Positions 1 through 7,194 of a stretch of 35,783 bases of DNA are shown piece after piece; positions within the stretch are counted from its first letter, which is position 1; each line of letters starts with the position of its first letter. The position numbers and the translations under genes were made by a program. The notes beneath the pieces are model-generated. The model made no database searches. It was not told the origin of the DNA and saw only the letters and a program-made list of their open reading frames with translations. Source of the stretch: an uncultured Eubacteriales bacterium (GTDB lineage Bacteria > Bacillota > Clostridia > Oscillospirales > CAG-272); the NCBI GenBank assembly GCA_900547725.1, contig URHR01000013.1:1-35783 (forward strand). Direction: 5' to 3'.

Positions 1-550
1 GGTGGAGAATGCCGACGATCTTGATTTCCACGGGGACGATCGGCGCTGCGATCATCGGCGCAAAAACTGCCTTTTCCGCCTTCGGTCGGCTCTCGTTGGC
101 GGCAATGATGCGGCGAACCGCAAGGCACAGGCTTGTAACCTGTTGGTCGGCAACATAGGTGGTGTCAACCGTCACTTCATCGGTGTCCTTGACCATCCGC
201 CCGCTGTAGACCTTGTAAAGCGCCGCCATTTTCTCGGCGGCTTCCTTTGCCTGCTGATAGCGCCGCAGGGCTTCCTGCAGATCCATGCGCGGATCTTTTT
301 CCTCTTCCTGCGGACGGGGGAGCAACATTTTGCTCTTGATGCGAACCAACTCGCTTGCCATGACGATGAAATCGCCCGTCAGCTCCATGTTCAGATCCTG
401 CGCCGCTTCAATGTAAGCGAGGTACTGGTCACAGATCAGAGAGATCGGAATGTCGGTGATATTCACTTTGTTTTTCTGAATCAGCGCGAGCAAGAGATCC
501 AGTGGTCCCTCGAAGTCGAACTGCTCCAGTCTGTATGTGACGCTTTCCAT
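1..550 (-). CDS. scpA: Segregation and condensation protein A (N-terminal part, cut by window edge)
   Basis: ScpA is the kleisin subunit of the bacterial Smc-ScpA-ScpB condensin, which compacts and separates sister chromosomes. The reverse strand reads from an ATG at 550-548 for 183 codons without a stop, beginning MESVTYRLEQFDFEGPLDLL and continuing LIQKNKVNITDIPI; the FEGPLDLLL and D-I-P-I pattern is the ScpA N-terminal signature that binds the Smc neck. A following stretch (MELTGDFIVMASELVRIKSKMLLP) is also typical. The C-terminal winged helix that contacts the Smc head lies outside the window. It starts 19 bases after the stop of the upstream M50 protease gene, so it is probably the next gene of the lon-ysxC operon. 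The positive-strand open frame here is only its shadow. smc itself is at 15196. Confidence 0.93.
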   Translation of the reverse strand, partial: MESVTYRLEQFDFEGPLDLLLALIQKNKVNITDIPISLICDQYLAYIEAAQDLNMELTGDFIVMASELVRIKSKMLLPRPQEEEKDPRMDLQEALRRYQQAKEAAEKMAALYKVYSGRMVKDTDEVTVDTTYVADQQVTSLCLAVRRIIAANESRPKAEKAVFAPMIAAPIVPVEIKIVGILH

Positions 551-569
551 GTGTGTACCTCGGAGAAAA

Positions 570-1280
570 TCAGACTAACAGATTGACAATGCCCTGTGCG
601 ATCGGGTTTCCGATCAGATTCGGCAACTTGGTTGCAACATAGCCGATGGGGGAGTAGCCGAAATTGGAGAGCACCAACATCACGATCAGCAATCCGAACA
701 TGATCTGCCGCTCGTAGCGCATGATGCCGAAATAGATGCGGTCGGGCAGGAATGCCAACGCAATGCGCGAACCGTCAAACGGCGGAATCGGAATCAGATT
801 GAAGAGCATGAACATGAAGTTGATCGCCGCCGCGTAGAAGAAAGTATCGGCAAGAATCAGAAGAAAGGTGAGCAGCATTCCCGTCAGCCCGAGATAGGCT
901 TGCGCTTTGAACAGTCCCCAGAACAGTCCGTACAGCACCGCGTTGATAAGCCCGAGCAAGAGGTTTGCCGCAGGACCTGCCGCCGCAGTCAGCGCCATGT
1001 CGCGCTTGGGCTTGCGGAAATAGCGGGTGTTGATCGGCACGGGCTTTGCCCAACCGTAGCCGAAGATCATCAGGAAAATCAGACCCATCGGGTCAATATG
1101 CTTCAGGGGGTTCAGCGTCAGCCGCCCGAGATTGCGTGCCGTTGGGTCGCCGCAACGCCACGCGACCCAACCGTGCGCGGTCTCGTGGAGCGAGAGCGCC
1201 AGAAGCATAATGGGGAGCGTGAGAAGCAGGGACAGGAACGCCGCGAGCGGATCACCGCTGCGAAGAATCGAAAAGAGCAT
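570..1280 (-). CDS. Site-2 protease family (M50) membrane metalloprotease
   Basis: A 236-residue polytopic membrane protein of the M50B (site-2 protease) family, which cuts substrates within or near the membrane. Zinc ligands are visible: HETAHG near residue 33 (the HExxH motif), a conserved N-P-L-K-H-I-D-P-M-G stretch near residue 58, and N-L-I-P-I-P-P-F-D-G near residue 164, whose Asp is the third ligand. Hydrophobic segments lie at about 12-32, 95-120, 130-160 and 190-212. There is no PDZ domain, so this is the short 'minimal' type common in Firmicutes and not RseP/SpoIVFB. An AAAGGA ribosome site precedes the ATG. It sits between ysxC (40-base gap) and scpA, an arrangement often seen in Clostridia; the substrate is unknown. 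Confidence 0.93.
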   Translation of the reverse strand: MLFSILRSGDPLAAFLSLLLTLPIMLLALSLHETAHGWVAWRCGDPTARNLGRLTLNPLKHIDPMGLIFLMIFGYGWAKPVPINTRYFRKPKRDMALTAAAGPAANLLLGLINAVLYGLFWGLFKAQAYLGLTGMLLTFLLILADTFFYAAAINFMFMLFNLIPIPPFDGSRIALAFLPDRIYFGIMRYERQIMFGLLIVMLVLSNFGYSPIGYVATKLPNLIGNPIAQGIVNLLV

Positions 1281-1320
1281 TCGCAGAAATCCTTTCGTTT
1301 GAGATTAACAGCTTAACAGC

Positions 1321-1929
1321 CTACGGTTTTACGCCCGTGCGATCCGAAATCAGTCGCCAGAGATCGGTTCTGCCTTCTCCTTTTTCGGAAGACGTGAAGA
1401 GGATCGGCGTGTCGGTCGGAATCGCGGGATGGCTGTGCAGGAGCGCTTCGGACGCGCGGCGCTCGGTCGCGTTCAGCTTGTCGGCTTTGGTTGCGACCAC
1501 CACGAACGGTGTTCCCGTTTCGCGCAGATATCCGAGCATCATTTCATCGTCTTTTGTCGGTCCCACGCGGCTGTCGAGAAGCTGAACCACCAGTTTCACG
1601 AGATCCGCGTTTTTGTTGTTGGTAAAATAGCCGTCGGTCAGAGCCGACCACTGCGCTTTCTCTTCGGGGCGGCGCTTTGCAAAGCCGTAACCGGGCAGGT
1701 CGACGAAGAACAGTTTGCCGTCAAGGTCGTAGAAGTTGACGGTCACTGTTTTTCCCGGCGCGGAACTGACCCGCGCGAGCGATTTGCGCCCGAGCAGGCA
1801 GTTGATCAGCGAACTTTTTCCGACATTGGAACGCCCCGAAAAGGCGACCTGCGGAATCGGGTCGGCGGGAAATTGCCGGGGAGTCCCCGCGCTGACGCGC
1901 AGGGTTGTTTTGTTGAGGTTGATCGACAT
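1321..1929 (-). CDS. ysxC: Ribosome biogenesis GTPase YsxC/EngB
   Basis: YsxC (YihA/EngB) is an essential small GTPase needed for late assembly of the 50S ribosomal subunit. The 202 residues have the usual length and the G motifs in order: GRSNVGKSS (G1, about 32-40), the switch threonine region after KTVTVNFY, DLPGYGFAKR (G3, about 76-85), and TKADK (G4, about 147-151). The ATG at 1929 has a GAGGAA ribosome site. It begins 9 bases after the lon stop codon, the same lon-ysxC pairing as in Bacillus subtilis, so the two are almost certainly co-transcribed and perhaps translationally coupled. Confidence 0.97.
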   Translation of the reverse strand: MSINLNKTTLRVSAGTPRQFPADPIPQVAFSGRSNVGKSSLINCLLGRKSLARVSSAPGKTVTVNFYDLDGKLFFVDLPGYGFAKRRPEEKAQWSALTDGYFTNNKNADLVKLVVQLLDSRVGPTKDDEMMLGYLRETGTPFVVVATKADKLNATERRASEALLHSHPAIPTDTPILFTSSEKGEGRTDLWRLISDRTGVKP

Positions 1930-1938
1930 GGGAATTCC

Positions 1939-4353
1939 TCAATTCTGTGAAAAATGCAGTTGCGGAGCGGGCTGTGCGGTCGGGACGTAAATCCCTGCGG
2001 CGACCGTCTCCTTGGCTGTCCCGGATTCGGGAACCAGTGCGTTTTGCAGGACTTCCTCTGCCGTGCGGCAGGGGACAAAGACCAGCCCTTCGCGCGCCAT
2101 CGGATCGAGATCTTCCATGTCGCGCAGATTTTCGGCGGGAATCAGCACGGTTTTCGCCCCTGCGGAGTATGCCGCCATGGTCTTTTCCTTCAGTCCGCCG
2201 ATCGGCAGAACTTTTCCGCGCAGGCTGATTTCGCCGGTCATGGCGACATCATGGCGAACCGCTCTGCCCGAAAGGGCGCTGACCAGTGCCGTGACCATCG
2301 TCACGCCTGCGGAAGGACCGTCTTTCGGGGTTGCGCCGTCGGGGAAGTGAATATGAATGTCTCTCGTTTTATAGAAGTCGGTCGGAATGCCGTATTGCTT
2401 TGCAACCGTCCGCACATAGCTGACCGCGATGTGCGCCGATTCCTTCATCACGTCTCCGAGCGAACCGGTCGTTTCGATCTTGCCTGTGCCCTCGGGAACG
2501 GCAACCTCCACGCGGAGCAGCGTTCCGCCGAGTTCGGTGTATGCCAGACCGTTGACGCATCCCACCTCGTCCTTGCTGTCCACCGTTTCCGGCAGCAGTT
2601 TACGCGCGCCGAGGTAGTCCTTGATATCCGGTACATCGACGGTGATGTGCTTGATTTCCGGATCGGAAAGAAGTTTCCGGATCGCCTTGCGGCAGATCTT
2701 TGCAACCGTCCGTTCCAGATTGCGCACGCCCGCCTCGTGGGTGTAATAGTCGATGATTTCAAGAATTGCCGCGTCGGTGAACTTCAAAACCCGCTTTTGC
2801 AGGTTGTGCCGCGTCAGCTGCTTCGGAATCAGGTGAGACTTCGCAATCTCCAACTTCTCCCGCTTGGTATAGATGCCCAGTTCGATGATCTCCATTCGGT
2901 CGATCAGCGGGCGGGGGATAGAGCCGAGGTCGTTTGCCGTTGCGATAAACATACAGTCGGAGAGGTCGAAGGGCAACTCGACGAAATGGTCGCGAAAGCT
3001 CTTGTTCTGCTCGCTGTCCAGTACCTCCAACATGGCGGAGGTCGGGTCACCGTGACCGTCGCGGCTCATTTTGTCGATTTCGTCCAGAAGGATCAGGGGA
3101 TTGCGCACGCCCGCCTGCGTCAGCGCGTTGATAATCCGCCCCGGCATTGCGCCGATATAGGTCTTGCGGTGACCGCGGATATCCGCCTCGTCCCGCACAC
3201 CGCCCAGAGAAATGCGGACGTATTTGCGGTTGAGCGCCCGTGCGACCGACGCGGCGACCGAGGTCTTTCCGACTCCTGGAGGTCCGACCAGACAGAGAAT
3301 CTGCCCTCGCAATTCGGGACTTTGCTGCTTGGCGGCGATGTATTCGACAATGCGTTCCTTGACCTTTTCCAACCCGTAGTGATCCGCGTCCAACGCCTTC
3401 TGTACGGCGGTGAACTGCAAACGATCCTTGGTGGCTTTTGTCCACGGAATGTCAAGGCAGACATCCAGATAGTTTGCGATGACGGTTGCCTCGGCAGAGC
3501 CGAAGGGGGCTTTGGAGAGCCGCTCGGTCTCCTTTGTCAGCTTCTTTTCGACTTCTTCCGGCAGTCCCGCTTTTTTGATCCTCGCGGTGTACTCCTCGTA
3601 GTCGGAGCCTTCGCCGAGTTCCTCTTCGATGACTTTGATCTGCTCGCGCAGATAGTACTCGCGTTGGTTGCGGTTCATCCGCGCGTTGACCTTGCGGCGC
3701 AGGCGGGATTCCTCTTCGAGAATGACCGATTCCTGCGCGAGAATCAGCAACAGGCGCTCGGCGCGAACCATCGGATCGAAGCATTCCAGAACCGCCTGCC
3801 GGTCGGCGGGGCGGGAGAGAACGCCTGCCGCAATGAAATCGGCAAGAAGTCCCGGATCGTCGATTCCCTCGGCGGTTGACATCAGGTCGTCAGAGCCTGC
3901 GGGGAGGTAGTTGAGGTTTTCGTCCAGCGCGTCCAGAAGTTCGCGTACATAGCCTTCCGTCCGCGCATTCTTTTCGCTGATCGCGACGCTTTTGCAGACC
4001 AGAGTCGCTTCGATGATATCGGCGTTTTTGCGGTATTCGGTCACAACCGCACGGGAGACGCCTTCCGCAATGACGCGGGTTACTCCCTCGGGCGTGCGGA
4101 GCATCTGCTTGATCCGGGCAACCGTTCCGACTTTATAGAATTGGGAAAGTTCGGGTGTGACGCTTGCGGGAACGGTTTCCGAAGTGCACACCAGAAAAAG
4201 CATTCCGCCCTTTGCCGCCGATTGGCGCAGAGCCGCGGCGGAGGCGTCGTCGCAAGCCTCGAAGTTGACGGGCAGGGACGGATAGCACACCGCGCCGTGC
4301 AGGGCAACGACGGGGAGCGTGAGCTGTTCAGCGGTTTCGATAAATGAGGACAT
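1939..4353 (-). CDS. lon: ATP-dependent protease Lon (LonA type)
   Basis: Lon degrades misfolded and short-lived regulatory proteins in the cytoplasm, using ATP to unfold them. The 804 residues match the family length. An N-terminal substrate-binding LAN domain (about 10-210) is followed by a helical region, an AAA+ module with GPPGVGKT (near 356) and LLDEIDKM (Walker B), and a C-terminal Ser-Lys protease domain with DGPSAG (catalytic Ser about 679) and KEKTMAA (catalytic Lys about 722). The open frame could extend 52 codons further upstream, but the ATG at 4353 is preceded by an AAAGG ribosome site, and the family start (SFIETAEQLTLPVVALHG) begins there; the extension would also run through the promoter. 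First gene of the lon-ysxC-M50-scpA unit. I found no CIRCE or CtsR box upstream. Confidence 0.98.
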   Translation of the reverse strand: MSSFIETAEQLTLPVVALHGAVCYPSLPVNFEACDDASAAALRQSAAKGGMLFLVCTSETVPASVTPELSQFYKVGTVARIKQMLRTPEGVTRVIAEGVSRAVVTEYRKNADIIEATLVCKSVAISEKNARTEGYVRELLDALDENLNYLPAGSDDLMSTAEGIDDPGLLADFIAAGVLSRPADRQAVLECFDPMVRAERLLLILAQESVILEEESRLRRKVNARMNRNQREYYLREQIKVIEEELGEGSDYEEYTARIKKAGLPEEVEKKLTKETERLSKAPFGSAEATVIANYLDVCLDIPWTKATKDRLQFTAVQKALDADHYGLEKVKERIVEYIAAKQQSPELRGQILCLVGPPGVGKTSVAASVARALNRKYVRISLGGVRDEADIRGHRKTYIGAMPGRIINALTQAGVRNPLILLDEIDKMSRDGHGDPTSAMLEVLDSEQNKSFRDHFVELPFDLSDCMFIATANDLGSIPRPLIDRMEIIELGIYTKREKLEIAKSHLIPKQLTRHNLQKRVLKFTDAAILEIIDYYTHEAGVRNLERTVAKICRKAIRKLLSDPEIKHITVDVPDIKDYLGARKLLPETVDSKDEVGCVNGLAYTELGGTLLRVEVAVPEGTGKIETTGSLGDVMKESAHIAVSYVRTVAKQYGIPTDFYKTRDIHIHFPDGATPKDGPSAGVTMVTALVSALSGRAVRHDVAMTGEISLRGKVLPIGGLKEKTMAAYSAGAKTVLIPAENLRDMEDLDPMAREGLVFVPCRTAEEVLQNALVPESGTAKETVAAGIYVPTAQPAPQLHFSQN

Positions 4354-4392
4354 TTCGCATCCTTTCGGGTAACATAACATCAAATATATTAT

Positions 4393-4421
4393 ATTATACC
4401 ACAACTTCCTCCGGATTTCCA
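4393..4421 (-). promoter_or_regulatory. Probable sigma-A promoter of lon
   Basis: On the minus strand a TATAAT box (4398-4393) lies 17 bases downstream of TGGAAA (4421-4416, four of six consensus bases). A transcript would start near 4386, giving a leader of about 33 bases before the lon ATG. The region is AT-rich compared with its surroundings. Confidence 0.6.
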
Positions 4422-4490
4422 TAGGTTTTGCGAAAAAAGTCCGTGCAAACGCATTTTTTCTTCCTTCGAAAATTGAATTATGATGTAAAA

Positions 4491-4613
4491 TAAGAAAATA
4501 AAATTGCACACCGACGAACCGAATCCGCGCAGGGATGTCATAAGCTTGACATTTCGCAGAAAACGGAGCTTGCAGTGTGCAACAAAGGGAACCTGTCGGC
4601 TATTGCTGACAGC
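4491..4613 (-). ncRNA. Candidate small structured RNA upstream of lon (family not recognised)
   Basis: The minus strand holds a complete transcription unit of about 120 nt that codes for nothing obvious. Its promoter ends at 4620, so the RNA should start near 4613. First comes a 5' stem-loop (CTGTC 4612-4608 with GACAG 4597-4593, plus an inner GC/GC pair). A long interrupted hairpin follows: a 10-bp basal stem (4582-4573 with 4513-4504, including one G-U pair), CCG/CGG, TCTGCG/CGCGGA and an apical ATGTCA/TGACAT stem. Directly after the basal stem the strand reads TTTTATTTTC (4503-4494), as expected for an intrinsic terminator. The end is about 95 bases upstream of lon's own -10 box, so this looks like an independent small RNA, not a lon leader. 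It does not show the SRP loop, a 6S-type single long hairpin or tRNA features. Expression is inferred only. Confidence 0.5.
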
Positions 4614-4619
4614 ATAACT

Positions 4620-4648
4620 ATTATACCGCAAATCGACCGTTTTGTAAA
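4620..4648 (-). promoter_or_regulatory. Strong sigma-A promoter driving the candidate small RNA
   Basis: On the minus strand TTTACA (4648-4643, five of six consensus bases) is followed after exactly 17 bases by a perfect TATAAT (4625-4620). It points toward lon, and a hairpin-rich segment ending in a T-tract begins about 7 bases downstream. Confidence 0.65.
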
Positions 4649-4869
4649 TTAGGAATTCTGACAAACTTCAGCACGAATTTTTGTGTAAAAGCATACATGG
4701 GAGAATTTTCCGACCGTTTCGGCGTGCTTTTTTGTTGCTTTTCCCGATAGACATCCGTGTCGTACTCAACCGGAATCCCCGGAAATACAAGAAAAGGAAA
4801 AATCAGGATTGCCGAAAGAACAGGGAAAAGGGCGGAAAAAGAAAAATCGGAGTTTTTTTCGAAAACCTC
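4649..4869. other. Intergenic spacer with no supported gene
   Basis: This stretch between the small-RNA promoter and the infC promoter holds no convincing reading frame, ribosome site or RNA element that I can recognise. It is purine-rich on the plus strand in its right half. A minus-strand open frame crosses it but lacks a start with a ribosome site. Confidence 0.6.
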
Positions 4870-4898
4870 TTGACAAACGGGCGGTTGTGTGGTATGAT
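4870..4898 (+). promoter_or_regulatory. Sigma-A promoter of the infC-rpmI-rplT operon
   Basis: A perfect TTGACA (4870-4875) is followed by a 17-base spacer and TATGAT (4893-4898, five of six). Transcription would start near 4905, leaving a structured leader of about 146 bases before the infC start codon. Confidence 0.85.
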
Positions 4899-4904
4899 AT
4901 ACAG

Positions 4905-5036
4905 GTAAAACAAAGCAGAGCGCTCCGCTCTCACCCCGGCACCGGTTGTGACCGTGGGTTGATAGGTGCATTTCCCGCAGTGCGCGGGAGAAGTCCGTGC
5001 GGAGACTCCGGTCTTTGTACGGCTTATTTTTTGCAT
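4905..5036 (+). promoter_or_regulatory. L20-type autoregulatory leader with attenuator terminator
   Basis: The leader of infC folds into several stems: AGAGCG/CGCTCT (4917-4931); a branched element in which GCACC (4939-4943) pairs with GGTGC (4965-4969) around an inner CGGT/ACCG hairpin; CCCGC/GCGGG (4974-4988); and a continuous 12-bp hairpin (4995-5006 with 5011-5022) closed by a UCCG tetraloop. The last is followed by CTTATTTTTT, the form of an intrinsic terminator, and lies just before the infC ribosome site. In Firmicutes this operon is known to be controlled by L20 binding to the leader and causing premature termination. The layout here fits that mechanism; the match to the Rfam L20_leader model was not tested. 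Confidence 0.7.
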
Positions 5037-5050
5037 GGAGGTGTTGCACC

Positions 5051-5575
5051 ATTAGCGCGAAAGAAAAAGAGACCCTGCTCAATGAGGAGATCACTGCGAA
5101 GGAAGTCCGTCTGATCGGTCCTGCCGGAGAAACGCTTGGTATCATGAGTGCGTCGCGCGCTCTCGAACAGGCTTACGACCGCGGTATGGATCTGGTCATG
5201 ATGTCTGCTCAGGCTGTCCCGCCCGTGTGTAAGATCATGGACTACGGAAAGTTCTGCTTCGAGCGCGACAAGCGCGAAAAGGAAGCGCGGAAGAAGCAGA
5301 CGACGGTGGAACTGAAGGAAATTCAGCTTTCCTGCCGGATCGATACGCACGACTTCGAGACCAAGGTCAGACACGCGCAACGCTTTCTCGGAGACGGGAA
5401 CAAGGTTCGGGTCGTGATGAAGTTCAAGGGTCGCGAAATGAGCCATACCGAAATCGGGCGCGAGGTGCTGGGCAGATTTCAGGCTGCCTGCGCAGACTGC
5501 GGCACGGTTGATAAAGCGCCGGTGCAGGACGGACGGTTTCTGAGTATGATTATCTCGCCCGTCAAGGCAAAATAA
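5051..5575 (+). CDS. infC: Translation initiation factor IF-3 (AUU start codon)
   Basis: IF-3 binds the 30S subunit, keeps it apart from the 50S subunit and checks the start codon-initiator tRNA pairing. The 174 residues carry an N-domain with LIGPAGETLGIMSASRALEQAYDRGMDLVMMSAQAVPPVCKIMDYGKFCFE, a lysine-rich linker (KREKEARKKQ), and a C-domain with KVRVVMKFKGREMSH. The only start that fits the strong GGAGGTG site (5037-5043) and lies in frame is ATT at 5051; nearby ATG, GTG and TTG codons are out of frame. An AUU start is known for infC elsewhere and lets IF-3 repress its own translation, so two controls (IF-3 on start choice, L20 on the leader) probably act here. First gene of infC-rpmI-rplT. 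Confidence 0.97.
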   Translation: MSAKEKETLLNEEITAKEVRLIGPAGETLGIMSASRALEQAYDRGMDLVMMSAQAVPPVCKIMDYGKFCFERDKREKEARKKQTTVELKEIQLSCRIDTHDFETKVRHAQRFLGDGNKVRVVMKFKGREMSHTEIGREVLGRFQAACADCGTVDKAPVQDGRFLSMIISPVKAK

Positions 5576-5671
5576 GACAGTCGGAATGTTCATTCTCTCC
5601 GCGCCGCGGCGCGGAATTGTATGAAATCAGCTTCCGTCGGGGACGGAAACAGAAGAAAAGGAGTTTTCAAA

Positions 5672-5863
5672 ATGGGAAAGATCAAGACGCATAAGGCTTC
5701 TGCCAAAAGATTCTCCGTTACAGCTAACGGCAAGGTAAAAATGTTCCACAGCTCGCATCGGCATAAGACCGGTCAGAAGAGCGCGAAGCGCATCAGACAT
5801 CTGCGTTCGAGCGTGATGGTGCAGGGACAGATGGCGGACAACATCAAGGCATTGGTTAAGTAA
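5672..5863 (+). CDS. rpmI: 50S ribosomal protein L35
   Basis: L35 is a small basic protein of the large ribosomal subunit. The 63 residues begin MGKIKTHKASAKRFSVTANGKVK and contain SSHRHKTGQKSAKRIRHLR, the standard L35 pattern. The ATG at 5672 has an AAAAGGAG ribosome site about 8 bases upstream; an in-frame ATG at 5621 is ignored because it adds 17 residues foreign to the family. The 96-base gap after infC contains a perfect 18-base palindrome (5598-5615) and a TTCCGTC/GACGGAA hairpin (5632-5648). Confidence 0.98.
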   Translation: MGKIKTHKASAKRFSVTANGKVKMFHSSHRHKTGQKSAKRIRHLRSSVMVQGQMADNIKALVK

Positions 5864-5885
5864 GTCGAAACGGAGGAATTGAAAA

Positions 5886-6239
5886 ATGGCAAGAATCAAG
5901 GGTGCGCTGATGACGCGCAAGAGAAGAAAAGCAACGCTGAAGGCGGCGAAGGGATACTGGGGCGCAAAGTCGAAGCACTTCAAGATGGCGAAGGAAGCCG
6001 TCATGAAGAGCGGCAACTACGCATTTGCGGGCAGAAAGATGAAGAAGAGAGACTTCCGTTCTCTCTGGATCACCAGAATCTCCGCAGAGGCGAAGATGAA
6101 CGGCATGAACTACTCCACGCTGATGCACGGTCTGAAGAAGGCGGGCGTTGACCTCAACCGCAAGATGCTGGCTGAGATCGCAGTTTCCGATAAGGAAGCG
6201 TTCGCGGCACTCGCCGCTCAGGCAAAAGCGGCTCTTTAA
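5886..6239 (+). CDS. rplT: 50S ribosomal protein L20
   Basis: L20 binds 23S rRNA early in 50S assembly and, in Firmicutes, also binds its own operon leader to limit expression. The 117 residues are full length and show the basic N-terminal tail (MARIKGALMTRKRRKATLKAAKGYWGAKSKHFKMAKEAVMKSG) followed by the globular part with LWITRISAEAKMNGMNYSTLMHGLKKAGVDLNRKMLAEIAV. A GGAGG site precedes the ATG. Last gene of the operon; a strong terminator begins 11 bases after its stop. Confidence 0.98.
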   Translation: MARIKGALMTRKRRKATLKAAKGYWGAKSKHFKMAKEAVMKSGNYAFAGRKMKKRDFRSLWITRISAEAKMNGMNYSTLMHGLKKAGVDLNRKMLAEIAVSDKEAFAALAAQAKAAL

Positions 6240-6250
6240 GCTTTTGCAAC

Positions 6251-6282
6251 ACAAAAACCCGATGATATCATCGGGTTTTTGT
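6251..6282 (+). terminator. Intrinsic terminator after rplT
   Basis: A perfect 32-base palindrome: 16 bases starting ACAAAAACCCGATGAT followed at once by their reverse complement. The GC core CCCGATGA/TCATCGGG is flanked by an A-run on the left and TTTTTG on the right, so it can end transcription of the ribosomal-protein operon. Because it is symmetrical it could act on both strands. Confidence 0.9.
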
Positions 6283-6338
6283 CGTAGATAGAGCGGTTCG
6301 AAAAGAGCCGAAAATCACGTCGAAGGGGGGAGAAAAAC

Positions 6339-7190
6339 ATGGAAGAAGCCTCAGAAGTCATCACATCCAGACAGAACCGAACGGTTGTTGAGGTCGGAAA
6401 ACTGACCGACCGTCGGGCGCGCGAGGGGAGCGGTTGCTTCCGTTTTGACGGCGTCAAGTTGGCGGCGGAAGCGGTACGGAACGGGCTTTCCATGCCGTTG
6501 ATACTCCTGCGGGAAAGCAATGCGGGAACGGTTCGGGAGCGACTTGCGCAGGAGACCGGGCGGTCTGTTTCTGTCTGTGCGGAACGGGTTCTGACCCTGT
6601 CTGACGGGGTGTTTGACAAAATTTCCGAAGAAAAATCGCCCGAGGGCGTGATATGTGTTGCGAAATATCTTGACAAATGCAAAAAAATCGCTACAATATA
6701 TAGTGACGGAAAAATTCCGGGTACGGGAGAGACGGTTGTTCTGCTCGAATCGGTCAGAGATCCCGCAAACGTGGGGGCGATCATCCGCAGCGCGGCGGCG
6801 TTCGGCGTGGATCGCCTGATTCTCAGCGAGGACTGCGCCGATGTTTACAACGCAAAGGCGGTTCGCGCCTCCATGGGAACGCTGTTCGGTCAGACGGTAG
6901 ACCGCGTAGGCGACCTGCGTGGGGTGATCGGGCAGTTGCGGGCAAACGGCAGGCGCGTGTTTGCGGCGGCGCTCGACGAACGGGCGCAGAGACTGGGCGA
7001 ATTCGATGTGCACGCCGGGGACTGTGTGGTCATCGGAAACGAGGGGCACGGGCTGTCGGCGGCGGTGTTGGATGCGGCGGACGAGCGGGTGTTCATCCCG
7101 ATGAGCGGGCGCGCGGAATCTCTGAATGCCGCGGTTGCCGCGTCGGTTCTGATGTGGGAATTCGCGAAGAAAACGGGACGGAGGACATAA
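6339..7190 (+). CDS. TrmH/SpoU-family RNA 2'-O-methyltransferase
   Basis: SPOUT-class enzyme that methylates a ribose 2'-hydroxyl in rRNA or tRNA using S-adenosylmethionine. The 283 residues have an N-terminal substrate-binding domain (about 1-105, L30e/L7Ae-like in this family) and a C-terminal knotted domain with the three SpoU motifs: NVGAIIRSAAAFGVDRLIL (motif 1), VVIGNEGHGLS (motif 2) and IPMSGRAESLNAAVAASVLMWE (motif 3). It resembles the YsgA/RlmB-like group that acts on 23S rRNA, but the exact target base cannot be told. The start at 6339 follows a GGGGGGAG ribosome site. It leads a run of close genes (dprA starts 4 bases after its stop). An AT-rich patch at 6655-6720 within the gene carries a promoter-like pair of boxes. 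Confidence 0.93.
   Translation: MEEASEVITSRQNRTVVEVGKLTDRRAREGSGCFRFDGVKLAAEAVRNGLSMPLILLRESNAGTVRERLAQETGRSVSVCAERVLTLSDGVFDKISEEKSPEGVICVAKYLDKCKKIATIYSDGKIPGTGETVVLLESVRDPANVGAIIRSAAAFGVDRLILSEDCADVYNAKAVRASMGTLFGQTVDRVGDLRGVIGQLRANGRRVFAAALDERAQRLGEFDVHAGDCVVIGNEGHGLSAAVLDAADERVFIPMSGRAESLNAAVAASVLMWEFAKKTGRRT
6670..6697 (+). promoter_or_regulatory. Possible internal promoter within the TrmH-family gene
   Basis: A perfect TTGACA (6670-6675), a 16-base AT-rich spacer and TACAAT (6692-6697) lie inside the coding region between the two protein domains. They could give extra transcription of dprA-topA-trmFO-plsX. The match may be by chance. Confidence 0.3.
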
Positions 7191-7194
7191 CGGA

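Noticed and set aside
2..586. Positive-strand open frame of 194 codons at the left edge
   Set aside because: It is the antisense shadow of scpA, whose minus-strand translation is clearly recognisable.
1954..3879. Very long open frame (641 codons) antisense to lon
   Set aside because: Lon is unmistakable on the other strand; the long antisense frame comes from GC-rich codon use and has no family-like sequence. The same applies to the frames opposite topA (8630-10753), ftsY (18812-21040) and leuS (24894-26909).
4354..4430. CIRCE or CtsR heat-shock operator upstream of lon
   Set aside because: I looked for the inverted TTAGCACTC and the GGTCAAA repeats and found neither.
4389..4552. Possible ~50-residue hydrophobic peptide on the minus strand (starting MTSLRGFGSSVCNF)
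   Set aside because: It crosses the terminator of the candidate small RNA and the lon promoter and has no ribosome site.
4491..4613. Calling the candidate RNA 6S RNA or SRP RNA
   Set aside because: It is shorter than 6S RNA and has a separate 5' hairpin, and it lacks the GGAA-type loop and conserved bulge of SRP RNA.
4621..5145. Minus-strand frame of 174 codons crossing the infC promoter and leader
   Set aside because: It runs antisense to infC and its leader, has no ribosome site, and its hydrophobic stretch comes from a purine-rich run on the other strand.
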